From Nemertoderma westbladi (Eukaryota > Xenacoelomorpha > Nemertodermatida > Nemertodermatidae): a DNA stretch of 42,943 nucleotides. How positions within the stretch are numbered: the stretch's first letter is position 1; every line of letters starts with the position of its first letter. The stretch covers positions 1 to 42,943 of the forward strand of contig JAUCBJ010002541.1 in assembly GCA_032718475.1 (NCBI GenBank), written 5' to 3'. Below the pieces are notes generated by a model that was given only the letters and a program-made list of their open reading frames with translations, was not told where the DNA came from and ran no database searches. Position numbers and translations under genes: made by a program. Below, in pieces: positions 18,521 through 29,994 of this stretch.

Positions 18521-20084
18521 CTCCTAATTTTTTAATGAAAATACAAAAAATTATACACTAAATAAATTTGGAGAAAAAAAATATAATAATTCTGTTACGA
18601 ATGATATGCACTATGCAAAATACTTGGAACATACATACAGACCTTGCGGTGAAAATACTTTCAGTTTAATATATATACGTATATAGATACAAATACATCT
18701 ACTACATAGATAGATAGGCACACTGCAGATAATAAAAATACTTAAATCAATTTTACTTCCAATAAACATTGTTCCATCAAAATAAACTATATTTTATGTT
18801 TAAATATTGTGTATAACTTTCCACATTCGACTAATACTACTAATATAAATATACAAAAAACAACACACCGCTTGGTCTGGCGTTGTAAGATAAGTAAGAT
18901 TTAAATAATTGTTCAAATTAAACGACACAAAAGTAAGGGGTAGATTGCCAGTCCACCTTATTTAAACAATATATATTTTACTGTGCGCATACAGAATTAC
19001 ACTGTGATGGATATTATTTTCAATATATTATTTTTATTAATTATTATATTTTTTGGATACAAATAAATTAGCCAAAAATAAAACACCACCGTGTATTATA
19101 CCTAACAGGAATTTTTTTAAAACCCCAGATTATGATTATTTAATGATTATATAATTATTTAATCGGAAGGGGAAATAGACCGGCCCGTCGCCATTGATTA
19201 CTCGACGCGATGTTGGCTCCACAAACAAACTTCCTGCGAGGGAAGGGACAGGCGACATCAAAATCTATCAGATGTCACACAACCATCGGTGATCCAGAGT
19301 ATAGACTTCGTCAGCGCCGCGCAGACACGCACAACTGGGAAAGCAGAATCGCAAGATTCGACCAAAATCGCTTAAGGTGATGCTCGGCTCGGCGCACCTA
19401 CCAAACTCACCTGTCAACGGAACTAACTTTCGGACAACCTAATACTGTTATTTACTATCAGATTTACATGTTATACTTACCAACCTCTTTTACTCGATTA
19501 GGCAATAACACCATATTTGGTAGATTAAATGCCCACAAATCGATTCCATGCAATATCTATAATAACTAACCTGTATTTAAATAATAAAGGTGGAGGCTAT
19601 TAAATTGATAATAGACGCTCTGCCACTTTCCGTCCTAAGACTATATGCTATTCAAATTAACCTAATAATTATTTATGTGAGACTTCAAATCAAGTAATGA
19701 TTTGTACCAGTTTTATTTTACTTTTTATTATGTAAGTACCAACATTAATTTAACTCGAACATTTATCCCCAGTCCCCAGTTAAATTAATTAAACGTCAAA
19801 GCAGTCTTACATTGAGTTTGTTGTAATTGGAAAAACTCTAGACTTTCGCCTCATCGAGAGCCATTTCTAAGAGACATATCTTCTGAATAGGTCGACATGG
19901 ATAGAAATTAATATCTTCCATTTCTTAGTACGAGGACATTTAATGGCTGTTGCTGTCCTCACATGTACAGTTCGTACTAACCATTTCTTAGTACGAGGAC
20001 ATTTAATGGCTGTTTCTTACTAAACTATCAGTACTATGTAAAACTTCAGAGATATGAGCAACTTTTCAGTTGAATCGCTTTGAG
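18521..20084. other. Unassigned region left of the old BEL/Pao copy
   Basis: The stretch is AT-rich except for a GC-richer block at about 19180-19440. A direct repeat, CATTTCTTAGTACGAGGACA plus TTTAATGGCTGTT, occurs near 19919 and 19981, with an inverted partner around 19954-19979. It lies where a 3' LTR of the element at 20085-27135 should be, but I could not match it to the other side. Confidence 0.45.
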
Positions 20085-20576
20085 TTAGAGTCAGTGGGCA
20101 TTACTAAATCACCAACAGCGAAATTTCTGTGAGGGCGGAGCCATTTCTGTCGAGTCATCAAGTTCTTGAGATATGTTCGTCACCAGATAGTCCAATATTG
20201 GTTGGCCAAGAACTGTGCTTTCCTCCACATGGTCTTATAATTAAGCTCATTGCCGTCATACAGCTCATGCAGAAGTCTGTTAAGAGTCTGGTAAAACGGT
20301 ACTACGTCAGAGTAATAAATGATTCGGCGTCAGTATTTCATTTGATGTCACATCGTCATTTAGAGGGCAAAGAGGTCTATCGTTGATTAGATACTGGACT
20401 TTGGCCAAAGTTGTACGAAGTACTTCTTCAGAAACGAGTCGATGTTGAACTTTGACGCTTTTCCATGAGTGCCAGCAAGGTGTGTTTAGTAGTTCGGATA
20501 AGCCGTTCCCAAACACCGCCATGATGACTTGCTGTTGGTGTCTGGAAGTACCAGGAAATCTTACCGACAATCTCAT
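20085..20576 (-). pseudogene. Old BEL/Pao integrase C-terminus and DUF5641
   Basis: The minus strand encodes VQYLINDRPLCPL and EILTPNHLLL, then, after a frame break, MWRKAQFLANQYWTIW and, past an in-frame TGA, RQKWLRPHRNFAVGDLVMP. These are the tail of the integrase catalytic region and the DUF5641 domain, collinear with 6835-7341 of the younger element. At least one frameshift and one nonsense codon are present. Confidence 0.82.
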
Positions 20577-20991
20577 CAGGGATACCTATATCCTTGGCCT
20601 CAGCCATCAGTTCGGCCAATTCGGTTTCACTTCCTCCGAAATGAATTCCCTGATCAGAATATATATTCTCCACTTTAGCATGGTTGCAGATAAATCGACG
20701 TAGAACACAAATTAGTGAGTCAGCGCTGTAGTCCATTGACAAGTCCAATGCCACCGCTCTGGAACTCATACATGTTAACAAAACTCCATAACGTTTATCC
20801 GACCCACGTCCCCTAATAACATATAAAGGGCCAAATAAATCAACACCTACGTTGGTAAAAACAGGAATGTAGCCGATGGTGCGAACCATAGGTATGGGAG
20901 CCATCATTTGTTTTCCAGGTTGAGCGAAACGTTTGTGACAGAAGATACAGTTATGGATGATGGCCTTTACAACTTTCCGGAGAGCATTCAC
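20428..20991 (-). pseudogene. Old BEL/Pao integrase catalytic core
   Basis: The frame contains the zinc-binding cysteines CIFC, then VGVDLFGPL (first catalytic Asp), the position ENIYSDQGIHFGG (second Asp) and HHGGVWERLIR (catalytic Glu), so the D,D,E triad is still visible in 187 codons. It begins in the middle of the H2C2 domain, whose His half lies in another frame further right. Family integrases continue directly into the C-terminal piece that follows after a frameshift near 20430-20570. Confidence 0.88.
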
Positions 20992-21025
20992 CCAGTATAA
21001 GCGTCATACTTTGGCGATGGTGTAA

Positions 21026-21460
21026 TCAATACCCAGGTGGCCCGCACGAGTAATGAATGTCCCTAATGATGACTGTAGTGAAATTGTGCTTTGTTGGTAA
21101 TATAATTGGATGTGTGATCTCATAACTGTAAGTTTGTATCAAACCCATTCGCGAGCCCATACGTAGAATTCCATCATCAGCAATAATTGGGTTGAGTATG
21201 GTGATAGATCTCGGAATAGATTTGGGTTTACTATTTCTAATAGCATCAATTACGCCAGAAAATTCAGCCTGTTGAATAAGCTGAATTACTTTCAGTTTAG
21301 CTTTTGCTAAACACTGTGTATGTAAATTGTCATTATCTATGTTAGTGAAAATTTCACCTCGCTGAAGATTTAAATTCTGGCGATTATGGTGAAACTTCAT
21401 TAGAAACCTCATCACTACTACTCGCGTCAGGAGTTGGAAGGAACTAAATTGCGTCAACAA
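21026..21460 (-). pseudogene. Old BEL/Pao pre-integrase segment (H2C2 region)
   Basis: The segment reads NPIIADDGILRMGSRMG and THPIILPTKHNFTTVIIRDIHY. This matches the phrase before the H2C2 zinc-binding domain of BEL/Pao and related integrases, where residues such as DG-hydrophobic-LR-hydrophobic-G-R, HP-LP and H-x-Y recur. A stop near 21026 separates it from the cysteine half of the finger. Confidence 0.78.
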
Positions 21461-21562
21461 TTTTGAAAGTGTTGAAAATGGTTGAGCGTCTATGGTCGCA
21501 ACTACCTTGGATTTCGAATGTTTTGCCAGTGTATCTTTCCTTAAACTAGCCTCAGGGGGAAT

Positions 21563-21829
21563 TTATGCATCCTTCATCAGATTGGTTTGAGTTAGAGAAG
21601 AGTCCCACTGTGATTCAGACTGTCTTAAAAATTGTGGGCCGCCGTACCAACAATCCTGGTATTTGGTAACAAAGTCTAATGGCTCAGCCCCACGGCTGGC
21701 AATGTCTGCTGGATTCTTCGTACCAGGAATATGACGCCATTGAGAGGGAGCTGTGTAGTGTCGAATTTCTTCAATTCGGTTGGCTTCATATGTTTCGAAT
21801 CTCTGAGACTCATTAGCGATCTGACACAA
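21563..21829 (-). pseudogene. Old BEL/Pao RNase H C-terminal segment
   Basis: The diagnostic phrase is WRHIPGTKNPADIASRGAEP, the end of the RNase H-like region in BEL/Pao polyproteins, followed by YGGPQFL. The preceding residues, ANRIEEIRHYT, correspond to the NRV-x-EI block. It is separated from the RNase H active-site part by a frame break near 21830-21910. Confidence 0.85.
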
Positions 21830-21908
21830 AACGCTTGTGCTGTTACTCCAACATATTATATTGTTAGAATGAATCTGCAGGGTGATGCTCGCAGTGAACT
21901 GTCTATGA

Positions 21909-22340
21909 CTACGTACGAGTAAAACGGCTGACTACAATTCCAGTCTTGGAATGGAAACCTTCTTTAGAGGTGCAGTATGTGTCTTTGCATACACTATGGA
22001 ACAAGTTATGTGGCCTGAGGGTGACACTACATATGTATGATAAACAACCATATCCGGTTAAACTGGCATCGCAAAAGTGATGTAATTGTAACACATCAGT
22101 ATCAGTCGAAATGGTATTGGCAAAATAATGGCGTGGGATCTGAAGATTTTCAAGCTGATCTGGTTGATTGTACCACTGTAGCCATTCAGATGCTAATGAT
22201 TGTTCTAGAACATCGTCCCAGTTCAATTTTAGTCCCCATAGTTTCTGAAGGAACTGTTTTCCCTGAAGAATAATGAGAGCCACCAGACCTAATGGATCGT
22301 ATATAGACGCTACGCAAACATGACAGCCATGTTTGGTCAA
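21909..22340 (-). pseudogene. Old BEL/Pao RT connection and RNase H start
   Basis: VASIYDPLGLVALIILQGKQ is the strongly conserved start of the connection region after reverse transcriptase. WGLKLNWDDVL follows, and then LHHFCDASLTGYGCLSYI, the RNase H block with its Asp. The C-terminus runs out of frame. Confidence 0.86.
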
Positions 22341-22362
22341 GGCATGGGATTTTAGTGATGGT

Positions 22363-23164
22363 TTAAATAGGAAGCAGTCTCGCAGGGCACCACACTATAC
22401 CGAGAGCTCGCGAAATGGGAAGTTCATCGAAGTTCAAGTCGAGCTCAGCCTCAACACGTTTGGACTGTGGAATGTATTTAAGAAATTCCTTCGAAGATGA
22501 CATGAATTTTGTTAATGTGAATCCTCCAAATCGCAAGCACTCGATTAATCCTAGAGCCAGTCGGACAGCCTCCATAACACTCTCACTCAGCACCCGACAT
22601 TCCGTTGTCAACATAAAAGTGATTGTTGATCGCTTCAATAACATTGGGTGGAAATTTGTCCTTGTGATCCTCAGTTGATTGTTGGAGAGCGTATGTTGCC
22701 GCACACGGAGAATCTTTTTTACCAAACATATGAACCAACATCTGATAAATAATATAATCTGTTGGATTATTAGGTTCAACATCACCCTCCCACCAGATAA
22801 TATTCTGTGACTCAGAATCGCAGTCGTAAGTGCGCACTTAATGAAACATCTGTTCAATGTCACAAGCAAAAACTACCCTGTGCTGCCGAAATTGAAACAA
22901 TACCTCTATAATGGAGTTGTAAAAATTGGGTCCCTCCATTAATTCTGAATTGAGACTCATTCATTTATATTGTGCCGCCACGTTATTTACCACCCTCAAC
23001 TTACCAGGTTTGTTGGGGTTCCAGACGGAATGTGTTGGCACATAGTACTAACGTGGACCATCAGGTAACAATTTTTCAGCTTCTGTAAGTCGTCGGGCGT
23101 ACCCTTTCACTTCATATTCATCAAATGTGGCTAGATATTTTTTATGATCATCCGGAATTTTAAG
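22363..23164 (-). pseudogene. Old BEL/Pao reverse transcriptase core
   Basis: Broken frames encode TYDCDSESQNIIWWEGD, YQMLVHMFGKKDSPCAATYA and NNHFYVDNGMSGAE. These correspond to the palm region, the FG-x-x-SPCAA block and the catalytic box. The catalytic box reads FYVDN where FYVDD is expected, so a metal-binding Asp is replaced. Upstream, in another frame, VPTHSVWNPNKPGKLRVV and ACDIEQMFH (motif A) are visible, with stops between them. Confidence 0.83.
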
Positions 23165-24301
23165 TCATTTACGCTTGATCCATCTCAGCCAAGTCAAAGC
23201 TAATTGTTTAATATTTATTAGGGGTTTATCTTTGTTTAACCACAACATTCCTATGTAGTAATGACCGTCTATGAACTTTGTTGTCTCTCTTAGAATTTTC
23301 TCAGATTGTATGTCTTGTACAGATTTGTTTTGCAGTCGGGTAGGACAATAATATGCTTCAGAATCCCAAAATTCCATCAGTAAGTCATGGATAACTTCAT
23401 CTGATGGGCTAATATCATTCCACAAAGGGCAACATTCTATATGATTTACTGATACTTGAGCTTTCGAATATTTTAAGTCATCAGGATTTTCGTCAGTAAC
23501 GTCATCAGTTATGTCATCATATACATCATTCAAACGCCACCTGCAAGGTTGTGGTACACATTCCATCTGCTCAACAAAGTCATAATTTTCACTTTCAGCC
23601 TTACACGTATGGACCTCCAAATCTGCGTGACTGGCGTCATGGTTACTGCTGACATCACTTGCTACTTGTACTGACGGCAAACGCCGTCCATCACATAATG
23701 GGCCTACCAAAGTCCATCCAAATGGCGTTTTAATTGCGTGGGGGTTATTAATCTCATCATGGGAAGTGGGTCCCCATACGGATTTTAGAACTTTGTGAGC
23801 CTGGGGGTTATTCATTCCAATTATCATTGAAATACTATCAATATCTACAGTAGGATAAGTAATGTTTACATTCTTAAGGTAAGTCAGCTGGTCTAATGAC
23901 CACCTACTAGGTCTAACGTAATTTACGTGAAGATTAGGTATTAACATTACATCTCTTAGGGATAATGTGAAGTGACAGTCCTTTTGAATAGATCTAACAA
24001 CACAAGCTCGCTGTTCCACTGTCTTGCCTTCACGTGTTAGTATGGTGTTAAGTGATACATCTACAGGTTCTGTATCCATGTCTAGTAGCTCACCTACAGT
24101 CTTGTCTATTAGCGTCCCTGTGGAACCATCATCTAACAAAGCAAACGTAGTTATTAGGAGTCCCGTTTCAGTATTCTTAACTGAGAGTAGTACTACACCA
24201 AGGAATACAGCCTTTATGTCTAACCCCTTTGGATTCAAATCATGATTTAATGCCATTGCAGCTACGCTTTTGTATGCGGGAGAGAACTGACTAAACTTCA
24301 T
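23165..24301 (-). pseudogene. Old BEL/Pao protease and RT N-terminus (378-codon open piece)
   Basis: This is the longest open piece of the old element. Its retropepsin-like motif is FALLDDGSTGTLID at residues 53-66. The later signature reads SMIIGMNNPQAHKVL, then TPFGWTLVGP near 200-209, as in DUF1758 proteases. The C-terminus, EKILRETTKFIDGHYYIGML, is the start of reverse transcriptase. Its order matches residues 880-1100 of the younger gag-protease, which supports the deletion point inferred there. Confidence 0.87.
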
Positions 24302-24323
24302 AGATGTAGTGTTAGCCGCACTA

Positions 24324-24716
24324 TCACGTTGTATAGCATAAAGGTTTCTGAAAAGTCTGTCTCTTCATCTGTCTTTCATGGTTCGGGATGCAAAACCCTA
24401 GCGTGTCGTTTTCAACATCCACTTGCTGTGCAACGATATTTAGATCTGCACTTTTTCCGCCAATGCCCTTTCCAGAGACATAACGTACATAACTTATGTT
24501 CAGCCACGAAATCATAACACGCGCGGCGCGGCTACCAATATCCTGTAGTTGAGTGCACTGAGCAGTAAAGTGAATTTTTTGGCAAAATAAACATGGCGAC
24601 ATTTCTGCCCCTTTTGTATTTACATTAATGTCTGTGTCATCGACTAAGTAACCATAGTCACCAACAAGTGGGTTCTTCATAATTTGTCTCCATTCCAGTC
24701 CATTCGTCAGTCGCAT
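24324..24716 (-). pseudogene. Old BEL/Pao gag zinc-knuckle region
   Basis: The piece contains CLFCQKIHFTAQC, the first CCHC-like knuckle of BEL/Pao Gag (compare CLFCGEKHKLEFC of the younger element). The second knuckle is broken by frameshift. It lies between the gag core and the protease, as expected. Confidence 0.78.
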
Positions 24717-25412
24717 GGAAACTTGACATTGTACTCGTCACCTTAGCTTCCGTGGGCATTCTAGAAGGTTTTTGTATATCTAATACTTCCCAGCCTGGTG
24801 TAAAACCTTTAAATCTGTCACCCAATGCCTGAGGACCATATAGTGGACATGTAGCTACATTTGCTTCCTCGGCTAGGAAAACCCTCAACTCATCCATTCC
24901 GGGGTCACGGCCATACCTAATCCTAAATTTATTTACCTGCCTAGCCCAATGTACTCGTAATGGATTTGCTAAATTTGCCGCTATATTCTGAATAAATTCA
25001 GGATTATTTAAATAGTAATGACACTGTAGGGTCTGTAAAATATCCACTGTGCGTCTTACATCATCATGAAAGTACTTAAGTAGTTCTTTAGGGGAAGCTA
25101 CGGGATATCTACATCGAGTGACGTCGGCAACAACTGCTTTCATTACCAATGCTGGTTGTCCATATCGTCTTTCTAATGTGTTCCATGCCATGCATACCCA
25201 TCAGTCATGCCTTCAAAGTGTTCGATTAAATCTAGAGGTTTTCCTCTAACATATGTTATTAAATATCGAAGTTTTACCTCATCTGCATCCTCCTTAGCAT
25301 CAACCTGCGTAAGAAACCTGATTTTAAATCCTAAAAATTTATTTGGGTCTCTGGCAAAAGATGTTGGATCTAATTTTGGGGCCTCTAATGAAAGAGCTAA
25401 TTTTTCGAACAA
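24658..25412 (-). pseudogene. Old BEL/Pao gag core (DUF1759)
   Basis: Two overlapping frames, meeting near 25180, encode LDPTSFARDPNKFLGFKIRF, VRGKPLDLIEHFEG and then AWNTLERRYGQPALV and LQTLQCHYYLNNPE. The order and spacing match the DUF1759 core (FxGDPxxYxxF, GxPxxxI, AWxxLxxRYG). One frameshift interrupts it. Confidence 0.85.
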
Positions 25413-26006
25413 GGCATGCTGTTGGTTTGCTGTAGTATGGTTACATTTTTGTAGTGGTCGTCGACATTTGGTAGACTTCGATGAACTATTTTTTACGGAA
25501 CTATGAATACACTTTAAGTCATCACTACTATTGTCAGAAGAATTATCATTGTCATCTGTATGTCTATCATGGTATGGGTCCGGGTTGGGGTCACCATGAG
25601 GTATGACATGTCAGTACGGGGCTAAAACAACATCTGGGCCAGAGTTTCCTATGCATTCCGGGTTGTCGGTGACTATACCTCCATATGCATCCTACAGTAC
25701 ACATGTATTCTCAGTAGTATGTCGCCTGGAGTTAGATTTTCTGGACTTACCCCGATTAGGCTGATCTACTGATTGTGGGTGCTTACTTATTGAGCCGACA
25801 GTACACGATTGTGCATAAAATGCTTCACCTCGTGGTCCTGGTGGCACTTTAAATTGTTCAGGGGGTCGTGATGGAGTAGTAGGTTGAATTTCAAACTGTG
25901 TGTATGGTCTGTCGTGAAGTCTATACACACTGGCCACACAAGGCCTATTGTATGTCGCTCCACTGTCTTTAGGGATTGATACATCATGTTTCTTATTAAC
26001 AGGTAA

Positions 26007-27135
26007 CTATTGGGGACTGGGCTGTGGTGACGTCCTTGAATCATCAATCCGTAACGTCATTGTGCTTCCAGGTTTAGGATGGCTGTGAGGTGGATGAGAA
26101 ACACTTGTAAATTGTTTATGTTCGAGCGGCTGCTGGGTTGCCATCATGGGTGTCATCATATTCTGAGCTAATTTGTTAATAGATTGCATCACATGTGATA
26201 CAACCTCCTCTAGTTGCTGATGAGTCACAAGGCGGTTCTCTGGAATAGTAGACAAATTACACTTTTGGGAGTCTGTTCTGTATATCCCTTTTCCTTTATG
26301 GAAAATTTTTGTCTTTTGTGGGTCCGCAATACGTGGTGGAAGTTGTTTAACACCTTCATCTGCCGACTTCTCTGACAGCTCATCATCATTATCTTCCTCT
26401 GTATCAGTTCTAATCATATGAGGCACTGAGTTAAAGGTTAACTTATTACGATTAGTAATGATTCTGTACGTGTGGTGTTCGGTGTTGTAATTGTTGTCAT
26501 TGTCGAAGTCGGGGGTACTACAACTTCTACTGGGTCTGGTACTTCTATATGGTCTGGTACTTCTACAGGGTCTGCTACATCTGTGACTTCTGTGATAGCT
26601 GTAACAGGTCCATTGGTGAATGGTCTGTGGGCATCACGCCAGAATATGGATTCAGTAGAAGTGGATTGCATAGAAGGTAAAGCCAGGGACGCTATATCCA
26701 CAACAGTGTCAGTCTCGATGGCTTGCTCTACTTGCTGCCTATATTCTTCTAACTGGCGCTGGTGTCGAGCATGTTGGAGATCCTTTTGGTCTTCAAAATG
26801 TGTTATATGCTGGAAAATATCATTTTTCTTTTGCATTTCTTTAATCCTATCACATTCAGCTTGCTCTATCTGCAATGACTTACGATGAGCTTCATCCACC
26901 TGCCTCTTGGCTGCCGCGAGGCTTCTTCCATCTGTCGCCTTGCTGCTTTTTGGCTTCTTCTACCTGCCTCTTGGCTGCTTCCATTCAAGCACTAGCTTGC
27001 GCAGTTGCAAGTTTATTCTCGACCAGAACCCGTTCCCGTTCAATCTGTTAATCCATCATCATGTCCTCCTCGTCAAGTCGCTTAGATAAAACAAAGAGGT
27101 TAGCCTCGGCTATGCGTCTCATTCGAGATGACACT
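26007..27135 (-). pseudogene. Old BEL/Pao gag N-terminal coiled-coil region
   Basis: The minus strand encodes RRIAEANLFVLSKRLDEED, later AQASA, then EAAKRQVEEAKKQQ and DEAHRKSLQIEQAECDRIKE, a charged coiled coil like that of the younger Gag. It is followed by a VADPVEVPDHIEVPDPVEVV repeat near 26530-26610 and by a Ser/Pro-rich linker. TAA and TGA codons and frame changes occur within it. The first in-frame methionine candidate lies near 27128. Confidence 0.72.
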
Positions 27136-28560
27136 GTGGATCCAGCATCAGATTCCCCTGACCCTACTATAGAACACCTACCTACACTATTGGGCCTAAT
27201 TGGTAAATTTTATGTAGGTCTGTCTAGGACTGGGCTGGCTACAATTGGCGTAAGTGTGCGATTCATGTGCTGACTAGAATCTGTTGCAAACGGAATAGGG
27301 TAACTGTCCCAGGCTAAAGAAGCAATGGGTGTTGTTTTGGTACTTATTCGGGTTGTAATTGGTTCCAACTTAGTGCTTACCCATTCTAAAAACTATAGTA
27401 TATTTATCCTTACACTGTACATACCTTTTCTGAGCTTATTTTTTATTTTATTTATTTATTTTTTTATTTATACATTATGTAAAAACAATAACAAATACAC
27501 CAAACAATGTACCGGTATAAAGGTATTGTCCAACATAACATATAGGATTACCCCTAAAGCTTTGCAGCTTATTTCCAAGGGGGTCCTTTATGTTACTTGG
27601 TTACAAATACAATATTACACTACGCTAACCTAAAACCAATATAAACGTAATTACACTATGTACATGTACAACTTTACCGAGAGCGTGACAATGTCCGACT
27701 CAATGATAAAGATGTAATGTACAGAACAATTTAATATAAAACGTAATCTATATATAAATATCCTCTGTCTGTCTGTGAGTCTGTGAGTCTGTCCAAGCTA
27801 TACGCTCCGACACACATGCACCAATCTGAGCAAATGATACATCGATCGAAAGCTCTCGTCCTGAGCACGTAAACTATCGCAATCTCGAGGCTAATTTTAC
27901 GCGTTTGCTTGCGTGAATGCGTATTTTGTGTTCGTTCGGGCGAAATTTATCGTATTATTTCGGTTCTTCTATCGGTAATTAATGATTTAGAGGGCTAACA
28001 TTTATCCCACCTGGTATAAAATTAACATGGGTAGATTCGCCGTGTCCCATTCTCACAAAGTATTTATTTTATTCGAGTGTTTAATATAAATATGTATGAT
28101 TATTTATTGATTAAAAATCAAATAGTGTATAAATATGTCATATTCGCCATGCACGATCGAATTGGCCTATTCTTAGTGCTGTAGTGAATAGGGAAGGATT
28201 GTTTTCTGTATCATAGCAACGTTAAGGTAATTATTGAAATCGCAGCTAGCTGGCTGGGCACAGATAAGGAGCAAGCAGGCTGGAGTGTTGATTGGGGTGG
28301 GTTTGGGTTGTCTGTTGCGAATTGCTCAAGAGTAATTCTGCTTTCTCAATCATTGGCTGCATGGAAGGAGAGGTTTATAACATTTTTGTTTTACTGTTAT
28401 GAATATTAAAAGTAAAATAATTATTTCTGTAGGCCTATACTTACTGTATTATTATTTTATCTAATATTATACATTTAATCTCGATGAAATCTCGCTTACT
28501 ATAGCTCGTTAGATAGGTCTCGCCCTAACTCGTTGCAACGTAATACTCAGAGCCGTCTGA
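27136..28560. other. Unassigned AT-rich sequence right of the old BEL/Pao copy
   Basis: A T-rich run lies at 27425-27475 and a CTGT/CTGTGAG simple repeat at 27764-27800. No coding frame or RNA gene is supported. A 5' LTR of the old element would be expected here, but I cannot pair it with the left side. Confidence 0.45.
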
Positions 28561-29860
28561 AGTTCCCCCATCTGCCGCTAGAGGGCGAATTGTCCGATAG
28601 TGAAAACCTGATCTCATTGGGTTGTTTTTAATGCTTTTGAGCTGAAACTTGGTAGCTATATACTGCAGCATAGGCTGTATATTTCCGGAGTCACTGAGTT
28701 GTCCACAGTTCCTCAGTCTACCGTTAGAGGGCTAAATGTCTGAGAGTTAACATCTTCTCCAACTTTGTTATTTATAATCCATTTAGACTGAACTTGGTAG
28801 GCATCTACTACAGCATAGGCTATATCTTTACTGAGTCGCGCAGAGTTGTCTACATTACCCGCGTCTGCCGCTAGAGGGCGAAATGTATGAAAGTTAACAT
28901 CTCCTCCAACTTTGTTATTTACAATCCTTTTAGACTGAAACTTGGTAGGCATCTACTACAGCATAGGCTGTATCTTTGCGGAGTAGTAGAGTCGTCTACA
29001 GTTCCACAGTCAGCCGCTAGAGGGCGAATTGTCTGAAAGTTAACATCTTCTCCAACTTTGTTATTTACTAACGGTTTAGACTGAAACTTGGTAGGCATCT
29101 ACTACAGCATAGGCTGTACCTTTACGGAGTTACAGAGTTGTATACAGTCCCCCCATCTGCCGCTAGAGGGCGACATATCTGATAGTGAACACCTCATCCC
29201 ATTTGGTTCTTTTTAATCATTTTGAGCTGAAACTTGGTTGGTATCTACTACATCATAGGCTGTATCTTTACGGGGTTGCAGAATCCTATTCACTTCCCCA
29301 GTCTACCGCTAGAGGGTGAAATGTCTGAAAGTTAACATCTTCTCCAACTTTGTTATTTACTAACGGTTTAGACTGAAACTTGGTAGGCATCTACTACAGC
29401 ATAGGCTGTACCTTTACGGAGTCACAGAGTTGTATACAGTCCCCCCATCTGCCGCTAGAGGGCGACATATCTGATAGTGAACACCTCATCCCATTTGGTT
29501 CTTTTTAATCCTATTGAGCTGGAACTTGGCAGGAATCTACTACAGCATATTCTGTATCTTTACGGAGTCCCAGAGTCGTCCACAGTTCTTCAGTCTACCG
29601 CTAGAGGGTGAAATGTCTGAATGTGAACATCTATATCAATTTTGTTATTTACAATCTGTTTAAGCTGAAACTTGAAAGGCAGGCATTTTACTTCACCATA
29701 AACCCCATCTTTACCAAACTGCAGCGCCGTCTGCATTTCACCAGTCCGCAGGTAGAGGGTGGATCTGAAAGTGATCATTTTCTGGAAATTTTGTTATTTA
29801 CAATCTGCCTAAAGTTGAAACTTGACTTTATCTCTTATGGGGGTGGTGTTTTATTTAATG
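28560..29860. repeat. 146-bp satellite array of about nine units
   Basis: The word CCGCTAGAGGGCG or a close variant occurs at 28575, 28721, 28868, 29014, 29160, 29306, 29452 and 29598, with a degenerate ninth near 29750. The spacing is 146, 147 and then 146 bp throughout. Other shared phrases are GAAACTTGGTAGGCATCTAC and CAGCATAGGCTGTA. Units 29014-29160 and 29306-29452 are especially alike, which suggests a higher-order duplication. The outer units are more diverged. No gene lies in the array. Confidence 0.93.
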
Positions 29861-29926
29861 ATGGTGTCTGTTCCGTATGCAGTTCTCAAATCTCCCACAC
29901 ATATTCATATATCATCTGCACGTGCA

Positions 29927-29964
29927 CTAGAAAGCTGTGGCCCGAAGGGCCACAGGCTTTCTAG
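29927..29964 (-). repeat. Stable 3'-terminal hairpin of the CR1-group LINE
   Basis: CTAGAAAGC plus TGTGGCCC and the complementary GGGCCACA plus GCTTTCTAG form a 17-bp stem with one bulged C and a 3-nt loop. It lies about 30 bp after the LINE stop codon (29995-29997). Some LINE reverse transcriptases recognise a 3' stem-loop in their RNA, so this is a plausible recognition element. Confidence 0.85.
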
Positions 29965-29994
29965 TTACAGTATAAATAGTAAATAATTAATAAA

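Larger units (their letters stand above)
20085..27135 (-). mobile_element. Decayed BEL/Pao element with full domain order
   Basis: Reading on the minus strand, recognisable pieces appear in canonical order: gag coiled coil, DUF1759 gag core, zinc knuckle, protease, reverse transcriptase, RNase H, H2C2 zinc-binding region, integrase core and DUF5641. Frameshifts and stops break nearly every domain. No LTR pair or target duplication could be found. It is clearly a different family from the element at 1095-12986, because the gag linker, protease and integrase differ widely, and it has no exonuclease-like ORF. Confidence 0.88.

Noticed and set aside
19926-19940. Similarity of AGTACGAGGACA to the sarcin-ricin loop of large rRNA
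   Set aside because: The GAGAGGA core is not present and no other rRNA sequence flanks it.
28575-29760. CRISPR-like array because of regular repeats
   Set aside because: The whole 146-bp unit is conserved, not a short repeat with unique spacers, and the context is eukaryotic.
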